Source of the DNA: Streptomyces phaeolivaceus
Lineage (GTDB): Bacteria > Actinomycetota > Actinomycetes > Streptomycetales > Streptomycetaceae
Direction of reading: 5' to 3'
DNA: 64,000 nucleotides
Assembly: GCF_009184865.1 (NCBI RefSeq)
Contig: NZ_CP045096.1
Coordinates: forward strand, 868,001 to 932,000
Positions 41,303-48,629 of this stretch are shown one piece after another; position 1 is the first letter of the stretch; every line of letters starts with the position of its first letter. The notes below the pieces were generated by a model. The model was not told the origin of the DNA, did no database searches, and was given only the letters and a program-made list of their open reading frames with translations. A program made the translations under genes and the position numbers.

Positions 41303-41953
41303 TCACCGCCTCGGGCCCGCGAGGGCGTACGCCGCGGTGCCGGTGATCGCGAGGGTGACGGCCGTCCAGGTGGCCGCCGCCGTGCCGGGCGGCAGCAGCA
41401 TCCAGGTCGCCACCTGTGTCGGCACGCTCGTCGGGGTCGGGGCGAACACCACCGACGACAGCCAGGCGACGGGCGGCGTCCACGCGTACCGCGCCCCGCA
41501 CAGGGTCTTCATCCGGTCGTCGGCGCGGTCCGCGAGACCGACCCGCTCCACGGCGCGCCGCACGGCCGCCGGGATGTCCGCCTTGGGGACCTCCTTCAGC
41601 CACGCCATGTACTCGACGAACTCGCGGACCGTGAACCGCTTGTAGTAGCCGAACTCCTGGGGCAGATAGCCGATCCGGCGGCGCAGCGCCCGGTGTTCGC
41701 CGAGGCCTCCCGTGGACTCGCCGAGCAGTTCCAGGGAGCCTTCGGCGGGGCGCAGCACGGTGGCCAGCGCCCGGATGAGGGTGGTCTTGCCGGCCCCGTT
41801 GGGTCCGAGCAGGCCGTGCACGCCGGTGCCCAGCGACAGGTCGAGCCCGTCGACGGCCATCCGTTTCCGGCCGACCCGCACCTTCAGCCCCGTGGCCCGG
41901 ATCTCCCAGGCGTAGGGCGTCGGCGCGAGATCGGCCGCGCTCACCGCGGACAT
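41303..41953 (-). CDS. Chimeric ORF: ABC ATPase N-half fused to permease end
   Basis: 216 residues from ATG 41953 (AAGGAA upstream; the ATG lies in the palindrome ACATCACGTGATGT, 41950-41963). A start at 42049 overlapping the preceding gene is also possible. Residues 1-151 are an ABC-2-type ATPase: Walker A GPNGAGKT (50-57) and Q-loop LPQEFGYY. At DRMKTL the signature LSGG and Walker B should follow; instead, from residue 152, a hydrophobic permease tail follows (YAWTPPVAWLSSVVF, two helices). ATP hydrolysis is impossible. The seam is near 41500. This looks like a deletion fusing the ATPase gene to the end of its permease gene. Confidence 0.8.
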   Translation of the reverse strand: MSAVSAADLAPTPYAWEIRATGLKVRVGRKRMAVDGLDLSLGTGVHGLLGPNGAGKTTLIRALATVLRPAEGSLELLGESTGGLGEHRALRRRIGYLPQEFGYYKRFTVREFVEYMAWLKEVPKADIPAAVRRAVERVGLADRADDRMKTLCGARYAWTPPVAWLSSVVFAPTPTSVPTQVATWMLLPPGTAAATWTAVTLAITGTAAYALAGPRR

Positions 41954-42045
41954 CACGTGATGTTCCTTCCTTCCGGTCTTCGACCGGTTCATCGCTTCGC
42001 AGAGCCGACCGGCCGTCTCGTCGGCCGTCCCGCCGGCCGTCCCGG

Positions 42046-42896
42046 TCATCGGTGGGCTCCCAGCTCGGTGTACGCGCCTCTGCGGGCGATCACCACACCG
42101 ATGCCGAGGGTGAGGATCAGCCCCCATACGGGCAGTCCCTCGGTCTGCAGGGCGTAGGGCGTACGGCTGGTGGCCAGGGTCGGCGCCAGCACGACGGCGG
42201 CCCAGACCGCGATCAGCGCGACGGCGGCACGGGTGACGCCGACGACTCCGCCGAGCGCCAGGGTCGTCGAGGTGAACGCCAGACAGGGCAGCAGCCACTG
42301 GGCGGCCGTCACCCCCGTCAGCCAGCCGCCCGCGAGCAACGGGGGGACGACCACGGCGAGCACGGCCGTGGTCCGCCGCAGCACCAGGGGCAGCCCGGCC
42401 CGGGGCACGGAGGCCGTCAGCTCGTACGCCGGGTCCAGTCCACGTGACCACGACGCCACGACGCCGCGACGCCGCGACGCCGAGCACGGGCAGGACGGGG
42501 GCGAGCGGCAGCACCGGCGACACCTCGCCGGAGGAGGTCCCGAGGCCGGTGCCGGGGTCGGCGAAGTCGAACAGCAGCGCGAGCAGCGTCACGGTCATGA
42601 TCATGGCCAGCCAGGGCGCCATCGTGGGGGGTCAGCCACCGCGACAGCCGTGCCGACCAGCGGCGGCGGGGCAGGGGCGAGGTCGCGGCCAGCTGGGGTT
42701 CGAGGTCGGACCAGACCGCGCCGACCAGGGCGGTCACGGCGGGCACGGTCGCCGCGGTGGCGGCCGACAGCCGGTCCCGGCAGTCCCGGCACGCCTCCAG
42801 ATGGGCTTCCAGGGCCCACACCTCGTCGGCGGCGATGTCCGTGTCGCCGCGTGCGTAGCCGTCGATGAGCCGCGTCGACGCGTGTTCCACGCTCAT
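42046..42896 (-). pseudogene. Anti-sigma-like zinc-finger membrane protein with two frameshifts
   Basis: ATG 42896 overlaps the sigma gene stop (ATGA). The N-terminus is a zf-HC2 anti-sigma zinc motif (ALEAHLEACRDCRDRL). The protein then changes frame at a G6 run (42626-42631; five G would keep the frame), continues as MAPWLAMIMTVTLLALLF, and changes frame again at four 8-base repeats (42450-42481; two units would keep the frame). The last part (SWSRGLDPAYELTASVPRAG, then four membrane helices) ends at 42046 with ATGA toward the ABC gene. With both repairs it is one full-length membrane protein. Confidence 0.8.
42450..42481. repeat. 8-bp tandem repeat (four units) inside coding sequence
   Basis: On the plus strand ACGACGCC twice, then GCGACGCC twice. 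Unit length is not a multiple of three, so copy number sets the frame of the zinc-finger membrane protein: 2 or 5 copies in frame, 4 out of frame. Confidence 0.9.
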
Positions 42897-43507
42897 GCCA
42901 GGGCCTTCCGCATCTCGGTCCGGGCCCGGCGGGCGTGGGTCTTGACCGTGCCCTCGGGCACGCCGAGCAGGACCGAGGTCTCCCGGACGGTCAGCCCGTC
43001 GAGCGCCATGGCCTGCAGTACTTCCCTGAGTTCGGGCGCGAGGCGGCGCAGCGCGTCCCCGACGTCGCCGCCGACGGTCGCCGCGAGCGCCTCGTCCTCG
43101 GCGGCGGGCGCCACGGGCCGCGCGGCGGCGGGTGGCGGCTCCGCGTGGTGGGCCCGGCGGCGGAACGCGTCGACGAGGCGGCGGGCCGCGATCGTCCAGA
43201 GCCAGCCGACGGCACTCCCGCCGACCGCGGCCCCGGCGAACGCGCCCGCCGCCCGCCACACCGCCAGATACGTCTCCCGCATGACCTCGGCGACGATCTG
43301 CTCGTCGGCGCAGCGGCGCCGCAACCGCACCGCCGGCCACGGCGCCGTACGCCGGTACAGCTCCTCGAACGCCGCGCGGTCACCCCCGGCCACAAGCCGG
43401 ACGAGACGCTCCTCGTCCGGCCCCGTCGGCGCCTTCCTGACTGATCTCACACCGACCAGACGCGGGGCCCGCGCGACGGGTTTTCCTTCGGGAGTGATCC
43501 CCGTCAC
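42893..43507 (-). CDS. ECF-type RNA polymerase sigma factor
   Basis: 204 residues. Region 2 is recognised from EERLVRLVAGGDRAAFEELY and VGWLWTIAARRLVDAFRRR, and region 4 from LRRLAPELREVLQAMALDGL and VPEGTVKTHARRARTEMRKA. Downstream and overlapping is a zinc-finger anti-sigma-like membrane gene, then an ABC ATPase/permease remnant, so this was a sigma/anti-sigma/transporter operon. Because the partner gene is broken, the sigma factor may now be unregulated or silent. The start is not certain; a start nearer PTGPDEERLV is possible. Confidence 0.85.
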   Translation of the reverse strand: MTGITPEGKPVARAPRLVGVRSVRKAPTGPDEERLVRLVAGGDRAAFEELYRRTAPWPAVRLRRRCADEQIVAEVMRETYLAVWRAAGAFAGAAVGGSAVGWLWTIAARRLVDAFRRRAHHAEPPPAAARPVAPAAEDEALAATVGGDVGDALRRLAPELREVLQAMALDGLTVRETSVLLGVPEGTVKTHARRARTEMRKALA

Positions 43508-43538
43508 AGAGGGGCGGGCGGGCCGGACAGGCGCGCGG

Positions 43539-44159
43539 TCACCTCGGGAAGCGGTACTTCAGGTGGGTGGCGAGCGGGGTGTGGACGACCCGGACCGTTT
43601 CGAGGTCGCGCCGCCCTGGGCCGAGATCGTCGAAGAGCCGCAGGCCCGCTCCGAGGAGGACGGGCACGACGTGCAGCTGCAGCTCGTCGATCAGCCCCTC
43701 GCGGAGGTACTGACGCACCGTGCTCGCCCCGCCCGCGATGTCGACGTTCCGGTCACCCGCGGCGGCCCGCGCGCGGTCGAGGGCCGCGTGGACGCCGTCG
43801 GTGACGAAGGTGAAGCTGGTGCCGCCCTCCTTGACCAGGGTGGGCCGGGGCCGGCGGGTGAGCACGAAGACGGGGGTGCGGAAGGGCGGGTTGTCGCCCC
43901 AGAACTCCTCGCCCAGGTCGTACATGGTCCGCCCCATGACCACGGCACCGGTGGCGTCGAACCATTCACGCATCAGCTCGGAGTCGCGGTTCTCCGCCCC
44001 GCCGGTCATGCCCTGGCGCTCCCGCCAGCTCGCCAGACCGTGGATCCACTCGAAGAGCGCTTCGGCGCCGTCGCCCCCGGGGTTGTCGGGAGAGACATCG
44101 GTGCCGGCGACGTATCCGTCGAGGGAGACGGCCAGGTCCGAGGTCACGATCATGGTCAT
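43539..44159 (-). CDS. Dihydrofolate-reductase-like (RibD C-terminal) protein
   Basis: 206 residues. A member of the RibD-C/DHFR-like fold common in actinobacteria: SDLAVSLDGYVAGTD, GAVVMGRTMYDLGEEFW, VFVLTRRPRP and the NADPH-binding VDIAGGASTVRQYLREGLID. Cytoplasmic reductase of unknown substrate. It stands alone, ending 32 bases from the sigma gene start. Confidence 0.9.
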   Translation of the reverse strand: MTMIVTSDLAVSLDGYVAGTDVSPDNPGGDGAEALFEWIHGLASWRERQGMTGGAENRDSELMREWFDATGAVVMGRTMYDLGEEFWGDNPPFRTPVFVLTRRPRPTLVKEGGTSFTFVTDGVHAALDRARAAAGDRNVDIAGGASTVRQYLREGLIDELQLHVVPVLLGAGLRLFDDLGPGRRDLETVRVVHTPLATHLKYRFPR

Positions 44160-44403
44160 GAGGGAAGCTCCTGTGGTCCGGCGGGCCGTTGTCGGCCCGA
44201 GGGGGTTCCGCCTTCACCCTCACGTCGATCGGGAGCGACCGCATTCGACACGCCCCGCCTGTTTCCCCGCCGGGCGGGTGATCCAGCGCCGCCGGTATTC
44301 CCGAAACCTCCGATGTCCGCCCGGGCGGGAGCGGAGTCCGGCCCTCCGCCAGGCGCCCAGCTCCGGGTATGGCGTCGGAGCGGGCCCGCCGTGAGGATGC
44401 TCC

Positions 44404-44469
44404 CTCGCACCACCTCGCACCACCTCGCACCACTCATGTCGCCACTCATGTCGCCGCTCATGTCGCAGT
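44404..44469. repeat. Two adjoining short tandem repeats
   Basis: CTCGCACCAC three times (44404-44433), followed directly by TCATGTCGCCAC-type 12-mers three times (44434-44469, the last incomplete). They fill the end of the 330-base gap between the reductase-like gene and the GH16 gene; no other feature is seen in that gap. Confidence 0.85.
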
Positions 44470-44490
44470 GGGTCGAAGGGGGCTTTCCCG

Positions 44491-45396
44491 ATGGGTTCGC
44501 ACGCCGCTCCGAAACGCCGTGGACGGGCACTGTGGCCCTCCATGAGCCTCCTGCTCCTGGTGGCGCTCGTCGGGGTGCCCCGGGCCGAGGGAGCGCCCGT
44601 GTCGGCCGACGCCTGCCGTGCCACCGGCACCGAACTGCCCCGGGGCGACTGCGGGCCCTTCTGGCAGGTCCTCGCGGAGGACTTCGACGGCGACCGGGTG
44701 CCGCTGGGCGGGTTCCGCGACTGCGAGCACCGGGTCGACACGTCCGCCGCGTACTGCGGGGGCCTGCGCGGGGCGTACCGCGACAACTGGTGGGCGTACC
44801 CGACCGGTTGGCGCGACACGGCGGGCGACCGGGGCCGGGACGTCGTGGGCGTCTACCACCCGGAGGACACCGTGAGCGTGGGCCCTGCGGAGAACGGCGA
44901 CGGCCGGATGTCCATCCGGATGTGGCGGCCCGCCGACGGGGGTCCCGTGCACGCTGCGGCGGTGGTACCCCGTGCCGTCATGCAGATGAAGTACGGCAAG
45001 TACAGCGCCCGTATCAAGGTGACGAAGCTCGCGCCGGGCTACAAGTCCGCGTGGCTGCACTACGGCGGGGGCTGCGAGCTGGACCACCCCGAGGGCGAGT
45101 GGACCGGCGACCTCACCGCCTTCCACCATCCCTGCGGCGGCGGGGAGCAGGGCTACTTCCCCGGCGCCGACGACTGGACGGAGTGGCACACCGTGTCGAC
45201 GGAGTGGACGCCCGGCCATGTGCGCTTCTTCGTGGACGGCCGCCAGGTGGGCCACGACACCCGGGACGTGCCGAACCGGCCCCTGTCCTGGGTGCTGCAG
45301 AACGAGAGCGCGCTGGAGGGGCCGGGCGCTGCTCCGGGCAGCAGCGCCCAGCTGGACATCACCTGGGTCGCCGCGTACGCGTACGACTGGAAGTGA
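44491..45396 (+). CDS. Secreted GH16-like glycoside hydrolase
   Basis: 301 residues from ATG 44491, with a GGGGG site. The signal peptide is basic, then SLLLLVALVGVPRAEGAP. The remainder is a jelly-roll GH16-like domain: MQMKYGKYSARIKVTKLAPG, the active-site strand GGCELDHPEGEW with the ExDxxE pattern, and HTVSTEWTPGHVRFFVDGRQ. The active-site variant (His-Pro between Asp and the second Glu) differs from the usual EIDxxE with hydrophobic residues, so substrate is uncertain (beta-glucan-like polymers likely). Several Cys suggest disulfides. A tandem-repeat block lies 22 bases upstream. Confidence 0.85.
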   Translation: MGSHAAPKRRGRALWPSMSLLLLVALVGVPRAEGAPVSADACRATGTELPRGDCGPFWQVLAEDFDGDRVPLGGFRDCEHRVDTSAAYCGGLRGAYRDNWWAYPTGWRDTAGDRGRDVVGVYHPEDTVSVGPAENGDGRMSIRMWRPADGGPVHAAAVVPRAVMQMKYGKYSARIKVTKLAPGYKSAWLHYGGGCELDHPEGEWTGDLTAFHHPCGGGEQGYFPGADDWTEWHTVSTEWTPGHVRFFVDGRQVGHDTRDVPNRPLSWVLQNESALEGPGAAPGSSAQLDITWVAAYAYDWK

Positions 45397-45455
45397 CCCG
45401 TGACCGTGGCCCGGCGGCGCTTGCCCGTCCCGCGCGCCCGGCGCACGCTGGTCTT

Positions 45456-46220
45456 ATGGCTGTGCACGACGGGCCCGGCCCCACGCTCATCACGTCCGTG
45501 CAGCGGGCCTTCCGCCTGCTGGAGGCGGTGAGCGCGCACGAGAACGGCGCGCCGGCGAAGCAGCTGGCCCGCGAGACGGGGCTGCCCCTGGCCACCGCCT
45601 ACCATCTGCTGCGGACCCTGGTGCACGACGGCTACCTGCGGAAACTGGCCGACGGCGGGTTCGTGCTCGGCGACAAGGTGCAGGCACTGCACACCACCGG
45701 CCGGGGACAGGCGCTGCTCAGCCGGGTCCGGCCGACGCTCGCCGCGCTGCGGGACGAACTGACCAGCGCCGCCTATCTGACCTTCTACGAGGACGGCGAG
45801 ATCCGGGTCGCCGAGATCGTGGACAGCCCCCGGGCGCCCCGGGTCGACCTCTGGGTGGGGTTCGAGGACGCCGGGCACGCCACCGCGCTGGGCAAGTCGG
45901 TGCTGCGGGAGCTGGACGAGGAGTCCCGCAGGGACTATCTCTCCCGGCACCAGCTGGCCGATCTCACCCCGAGGACCATCACCGACGCCCCGGAGCTGCT
46001 GCGCCGCCTGGACTCGTCCCCGGTGGCGCCGGCCGTCACGGACCTGGAGGAGTACGCCCTCGGCACGGTCTGCATCGCGGTTCCCGTGTACAGCGGGGAC
46101 ACCCTCGGCTCGCTCGGTGTCTCGCTGCGGGCGGACCGGCTCTCCCGGCTGGAGGAGGTCCGGGCACGGCTGCTGCCGACCGCGAGCCGAGTGACCAGGG
46201 GCCTGTCACTCACTATCTGA
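45456..46220 (+). CDS. IclR-family transcriptional regulator
   Basis: 254 residues from ATG 45456. The winged helix is KQLARETGLPLATAYHLLRT and the effector domain includes GHATALGKSVLREL and YALGTVCIAVPVYSGD. TTGCCC-17-CACGCT (45421-45449) ends 6 bases before ATG and there is no ribosome site, suggesting a leaderless start. It follows the GH16 gene by 59 bases. It is the third IclR gene of this window; targets unknown. The same frame is open far upstream over other genes without meaning. Confidence 0.9.
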   Translation: MAVHDGPGPTLITSVQRAFRLLEAVSAHENGAPAKQLARETGLPLATAYHLLRTLVHDGYLRKLADGGFVLGDKVQALHTTGRGQALLSRVRPTLAALRDELTSAAYLTFYEDGEIRVAEIVDSPRAPRVDLWVGFEDAGHATALGKSVLRELDEESRRDYLSRHQLADLTPRTITDAPELLRRLDSSPVAPAVTDLEEYALGTVCIAVPVYSGDTLGSLGVSLRADRLSRLEEVRARLLPTASRVTRGLSLTI

Positions 46221-46294
46221 AAAGCACCTTCTTGTGACTCCGGAGCCGATCCTCTTTCCTGGATGAAACGGACAATTCAGGAGGGCGTTCGGGA

Positions 46295-47530
46295 GTGCGC
46301 GCTCCGCACACAGGTGAGGACCGGCGGCGATACATGAGGCAGACCCGAGAGCTCGGCGGCGACCACGGGACCGTCCGGCAGGCCAGGAACCGAGCGTCGG
46401 CCCCGGGAAGGACGACCCGCGGCCGGATCGCCGCGCAGCTGGCCTCGGGTACGCCCGCGCTGCCCATGCTGCCGCTGCTGCCCGTCCTGATCGTCTCCGT
46501 GATCGTGGTCGTCGGCCTTCTCGGCGGCGCCGGGCTGACCTGGCTGCCGCTGCTGGCCGCCGGGCCCGCGCTGGCCGCCACCACCAGCGGGCCGCGCGGG
46601 GTGCTCTGTGTCGGGCTGCTCGCCGGGGTGCTGGGCGCGATGCTCGGTGTCCGGGACGGCGCGCCGGGCCGTGAGCTGGCCGCCGTGCTGTCCGCGCTGG
46701 TGGCCGTGACCCTGGCGAGCGGTCTGGCCAGCGCGCTGCGCGGGCGGCGCGAGCGGGTGCTCGCGGCCGTCCGCTCGGTCGCCGAGGCCGCCCAGCACGC
46801 GCTGCTCCAGCCGGTACCGGCGACGGTCGGCCCGTTCCAGGTGGCCGTCCGCTACAGCGCCGCCGCCGCGGAGGCCCGGATCGGCGGGGATCTGTACGCC
46901 CTGGTGCCGACCCCGTACGGGGTGCGCATGATCGTGGGCGATGTGCGCGGCAAGGGGCTGCCCGCGGTCGGGATCGCCGCGCTGGTGCTGGGCGTGTTCC
47001 GCGAGGCGGCGTACGAGGAGCCGGATCTGCTCGCCGTCGTCGACCGGATCGAACGGAGTCTCGCGCGCAATCTCCGCGGCGACGACTTCGTGACGGCCGT
47101 GGTCGCCGGGCACCCCCGGCCGGACGAGCTGGAGCTGGTCAACTGCGGTCACGCGGCGCCGCTGCTGGTGCGCGGCTGCGGGGTCGTCCCGGTGGAGCCC
47201 GCGTGTCCGGCCCCGCCCCTCGGGCTGCGCGCCCTCACCGGGGAGCTCCCCGCCCTGCAGACCCTGCCGTTCGGCGACGAGGATCAGCTGCTGCTCTACA
47301 CGGACGGTGTCACGGAGGCCCGCGACCGCGACCGCGCGTTCTACCCGCTGGCCGAGCGGCTGGCGGTCCATCTGTCCGACGAGCCGGCCGACACCCTCAC
47401 CGCCCTGCACGACGAACTGCTCACGCATGTGGGCGGCCGGCTGCACGACGACGCGGCCCTGCTCCTGCTGCGCAGGCCGACCGCTCCCGGAACCCCCGTG
47501 GTCGAGTGCGGCGCCCGGTCGCGGTCATGA
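46295..47530 (+). CDS. Membrane PP2C/SpoIIE-type protein phosphatase
   Basis: 411 residues from GTG 46295 (AGGAGG about 11 bases upstream; ATG 46334 also possible). Three or four membrane helices lie at about 60-145 (LPLLPVLIVSVIVVVGLLGG), then the phosphatase domain: RIGGDLYALVPTPYG, IVGDVRGKGLPAVG, LVNCGHAAPLLV, LLYTDGVTEARD and LHDDAALLLLRR. A paralogue of the protein at 7947-9080 with the same layout. It probably acts on a STAS-domain anti-anti-sigma factor encoded elsewhere. Its 3' end meets a decayed gene on the other strand. Confidence 0.9.
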   Translation: MRAPHTGEDRRRYMRQTRELGGDHGTVRQARNRASAPGRTTRGRIAAQLASGTPALPMLPLLPVLIVSVIVVVGLLGGAGLTWLPLLAAGPALAATTSGPRGVLCVGLLAGVLGAMLGVRDGAPGRELAAVLSALVAVTLASGLASALRGRRERVLAAVRSVAEAAQHALLQPVPATVGPFQVAVRYSAAAAEARIGGDLYALVPTPYGVRMIVGDVRGKGLPAVGIAALVLGVFREAAYEEPDLLAVVDRIERSLARNLRGDDFVTAVVAGHPRPDELELVNCGHAAPLLVRGCGVVPVEPACPAPPLGLRALTGELPALQTLPFGDEDQLLLYTDGVTEARDRDRAFYPLAERLAVHLSDEPADTLTALHDELLTHVGGRLHDDAALLLLRRPTAPGTPVVECGARSRS

Positions 47531-47745
47531 CCCAGGTCGCGAGGTACCCGGAGGCCGGGCAGCCGCCCGCCGTGGCGATGTCGATGTTCCCCTCGGCGTG
47601 GAACGGCGTGTCCAGCAGCCCCGCGCCGGGCGATCAGCCGGTCGTCGGGGATCACGTCGCACGCTTTCATCCCGCTGCCGACCAGGACGACACCGGCCTC
47701 GGTCACGTAGGCCTCCAGACCGTCCTTGCGGGACCGGTTGATCCG
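47530..47745 (-). pseudogene. DJ-1/PfpI-family fragment
   Basis: Minus-strand pieces match the C-terminal part of actinobacterial DJ-1/PfpI proteins: KDGLEAYVTEAGVVLVGSG, KACDVIPDDRLIARRG, then, after a one-base shift in a GGGG run (about 47625), LLDTPFHAEGNIDIATAGG and YLATWVM. Both ends are lacking: upstream it joins acetyltransferase sequence, downstream it runs into the phosphatase gene. Non-functional. Confidence 0.55.
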
Positions 47746-48629
47746 CGCGGCGGCGATGTGCTGGCGGGGTCGGGCAGATCCGTGAAGAGCAGGACCTCCG
47801 CCGCGCCCGCGTCCCGTGCCGCCCGGCTCGCCCCGGCCGTCACGGCGCCCGCGTCGCCACGGCCGCGCGGCGGGGCCGGGGTGTGGACGGGGGCCACCCG
47901 GATCTGGCCGGCGGTCATCGGGCTCAGGCCCGCCATGGAGACGGGGGTGCCGTCCGGGGTCTCCCCCACGGTGGCGTGCCGTTCGGCGAAGAGGGCGGCG
48001 GCCCGCGCGGCGGTCTCCGGGGCGAGGGTGCCCCGAGGGCAGCGGTGAACTCGTGGTGCCGGCGGACGAGCAGCGCGCGGTCCCGGCGGTCCGCGACCCG
48101 GGCCCGGCCCCGGCCCCGGGGGGAGCGGCCTCGGTGGAGTGAGGGTGCCGAGGCGGTACAGGCACTGTCGCTCGCGCAGGACCGGCGTCGCGCCGGTGTG
48201 CCGCTGCCGGGCCCGCGCGAACGCGGTGGCGGTGGCGTGGTCCGCGCCGACGCCGGGAAGGCGGTGGCCGAGGCCGGACAGCAGGGCGGCGAGGGCGGCG
48301 ACCGGTCCGAGGGTGAGTGGGGTGAGGTGCGGACGGTGGGGCGGGTCCGGAGGAACGTGGCGTGGACCTCGCCCCTCCCTCCAGCAGCCCGAGCACGGGC
48401 GCCTCGGGGCCGTACGCGTCCGGCCCGCGTGTGCGGAGTGTCTCGGTGACCGTCAGCTGCACGGTGTGCGGGACCGGGCGCGAGCGCAGGAACGCCCGGC
48501 CCGCGCGAGGAAGTCGCCGAGGTCGTCGGTGAGGTCGTCGGTGAGGTGCCAGTGCCGGTCGTCCGGGCGCGTGTCCGCTGCCTCCCCCGTCCCTCGGGTG
48601 TGCTCTCCTCGCCGGCGCCGAGCGGTCAT
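47746..48629 (-). pseudogene. GNAT acetyltransferase with several frameshifts
   Basis: ATG 48629 overlaps the HEAT-gene stop (ATGA), as a real downstream gene would. Reading leftward, acetyltransferase-like pieces appear in changing frames: RHWHLTDDLTDDLGDFLARA, then FLRSRPVPHTVQLTVTETLR, LGPVAALAALLSGLGHRLPG, TGATPVLRERQCLYRLGTLT, and finally GTPVSMAGLSPMTAGQIRVA with RGRGDAGAVTAGASRAARDA, the acetyl-CoA loop. At least four indels are needed. After LLFTDLPDPA the gene is cut off and DJ-1-like sequence begins. A doubled 12-base unit at about 48520-48545 gives LTDDLTDD. Confidence 0.65.

Noticed and set aside
41950..41963. Palindrome ACATCACGTGATGT as a specific operator
   Set aside because: It contains the ABC start codon and could be due to chance in a GTGATG-rich start region; no second copy was noticed, so it is only mentioned with the gene.
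42444..45456. Plus-strand open frame running through several genes before the IclR regulator
   Set aside because: It covers the opposite strand of sigma, anti-sigma and reductase genes and has no recognisable domain until the IclR ATG at 45456.
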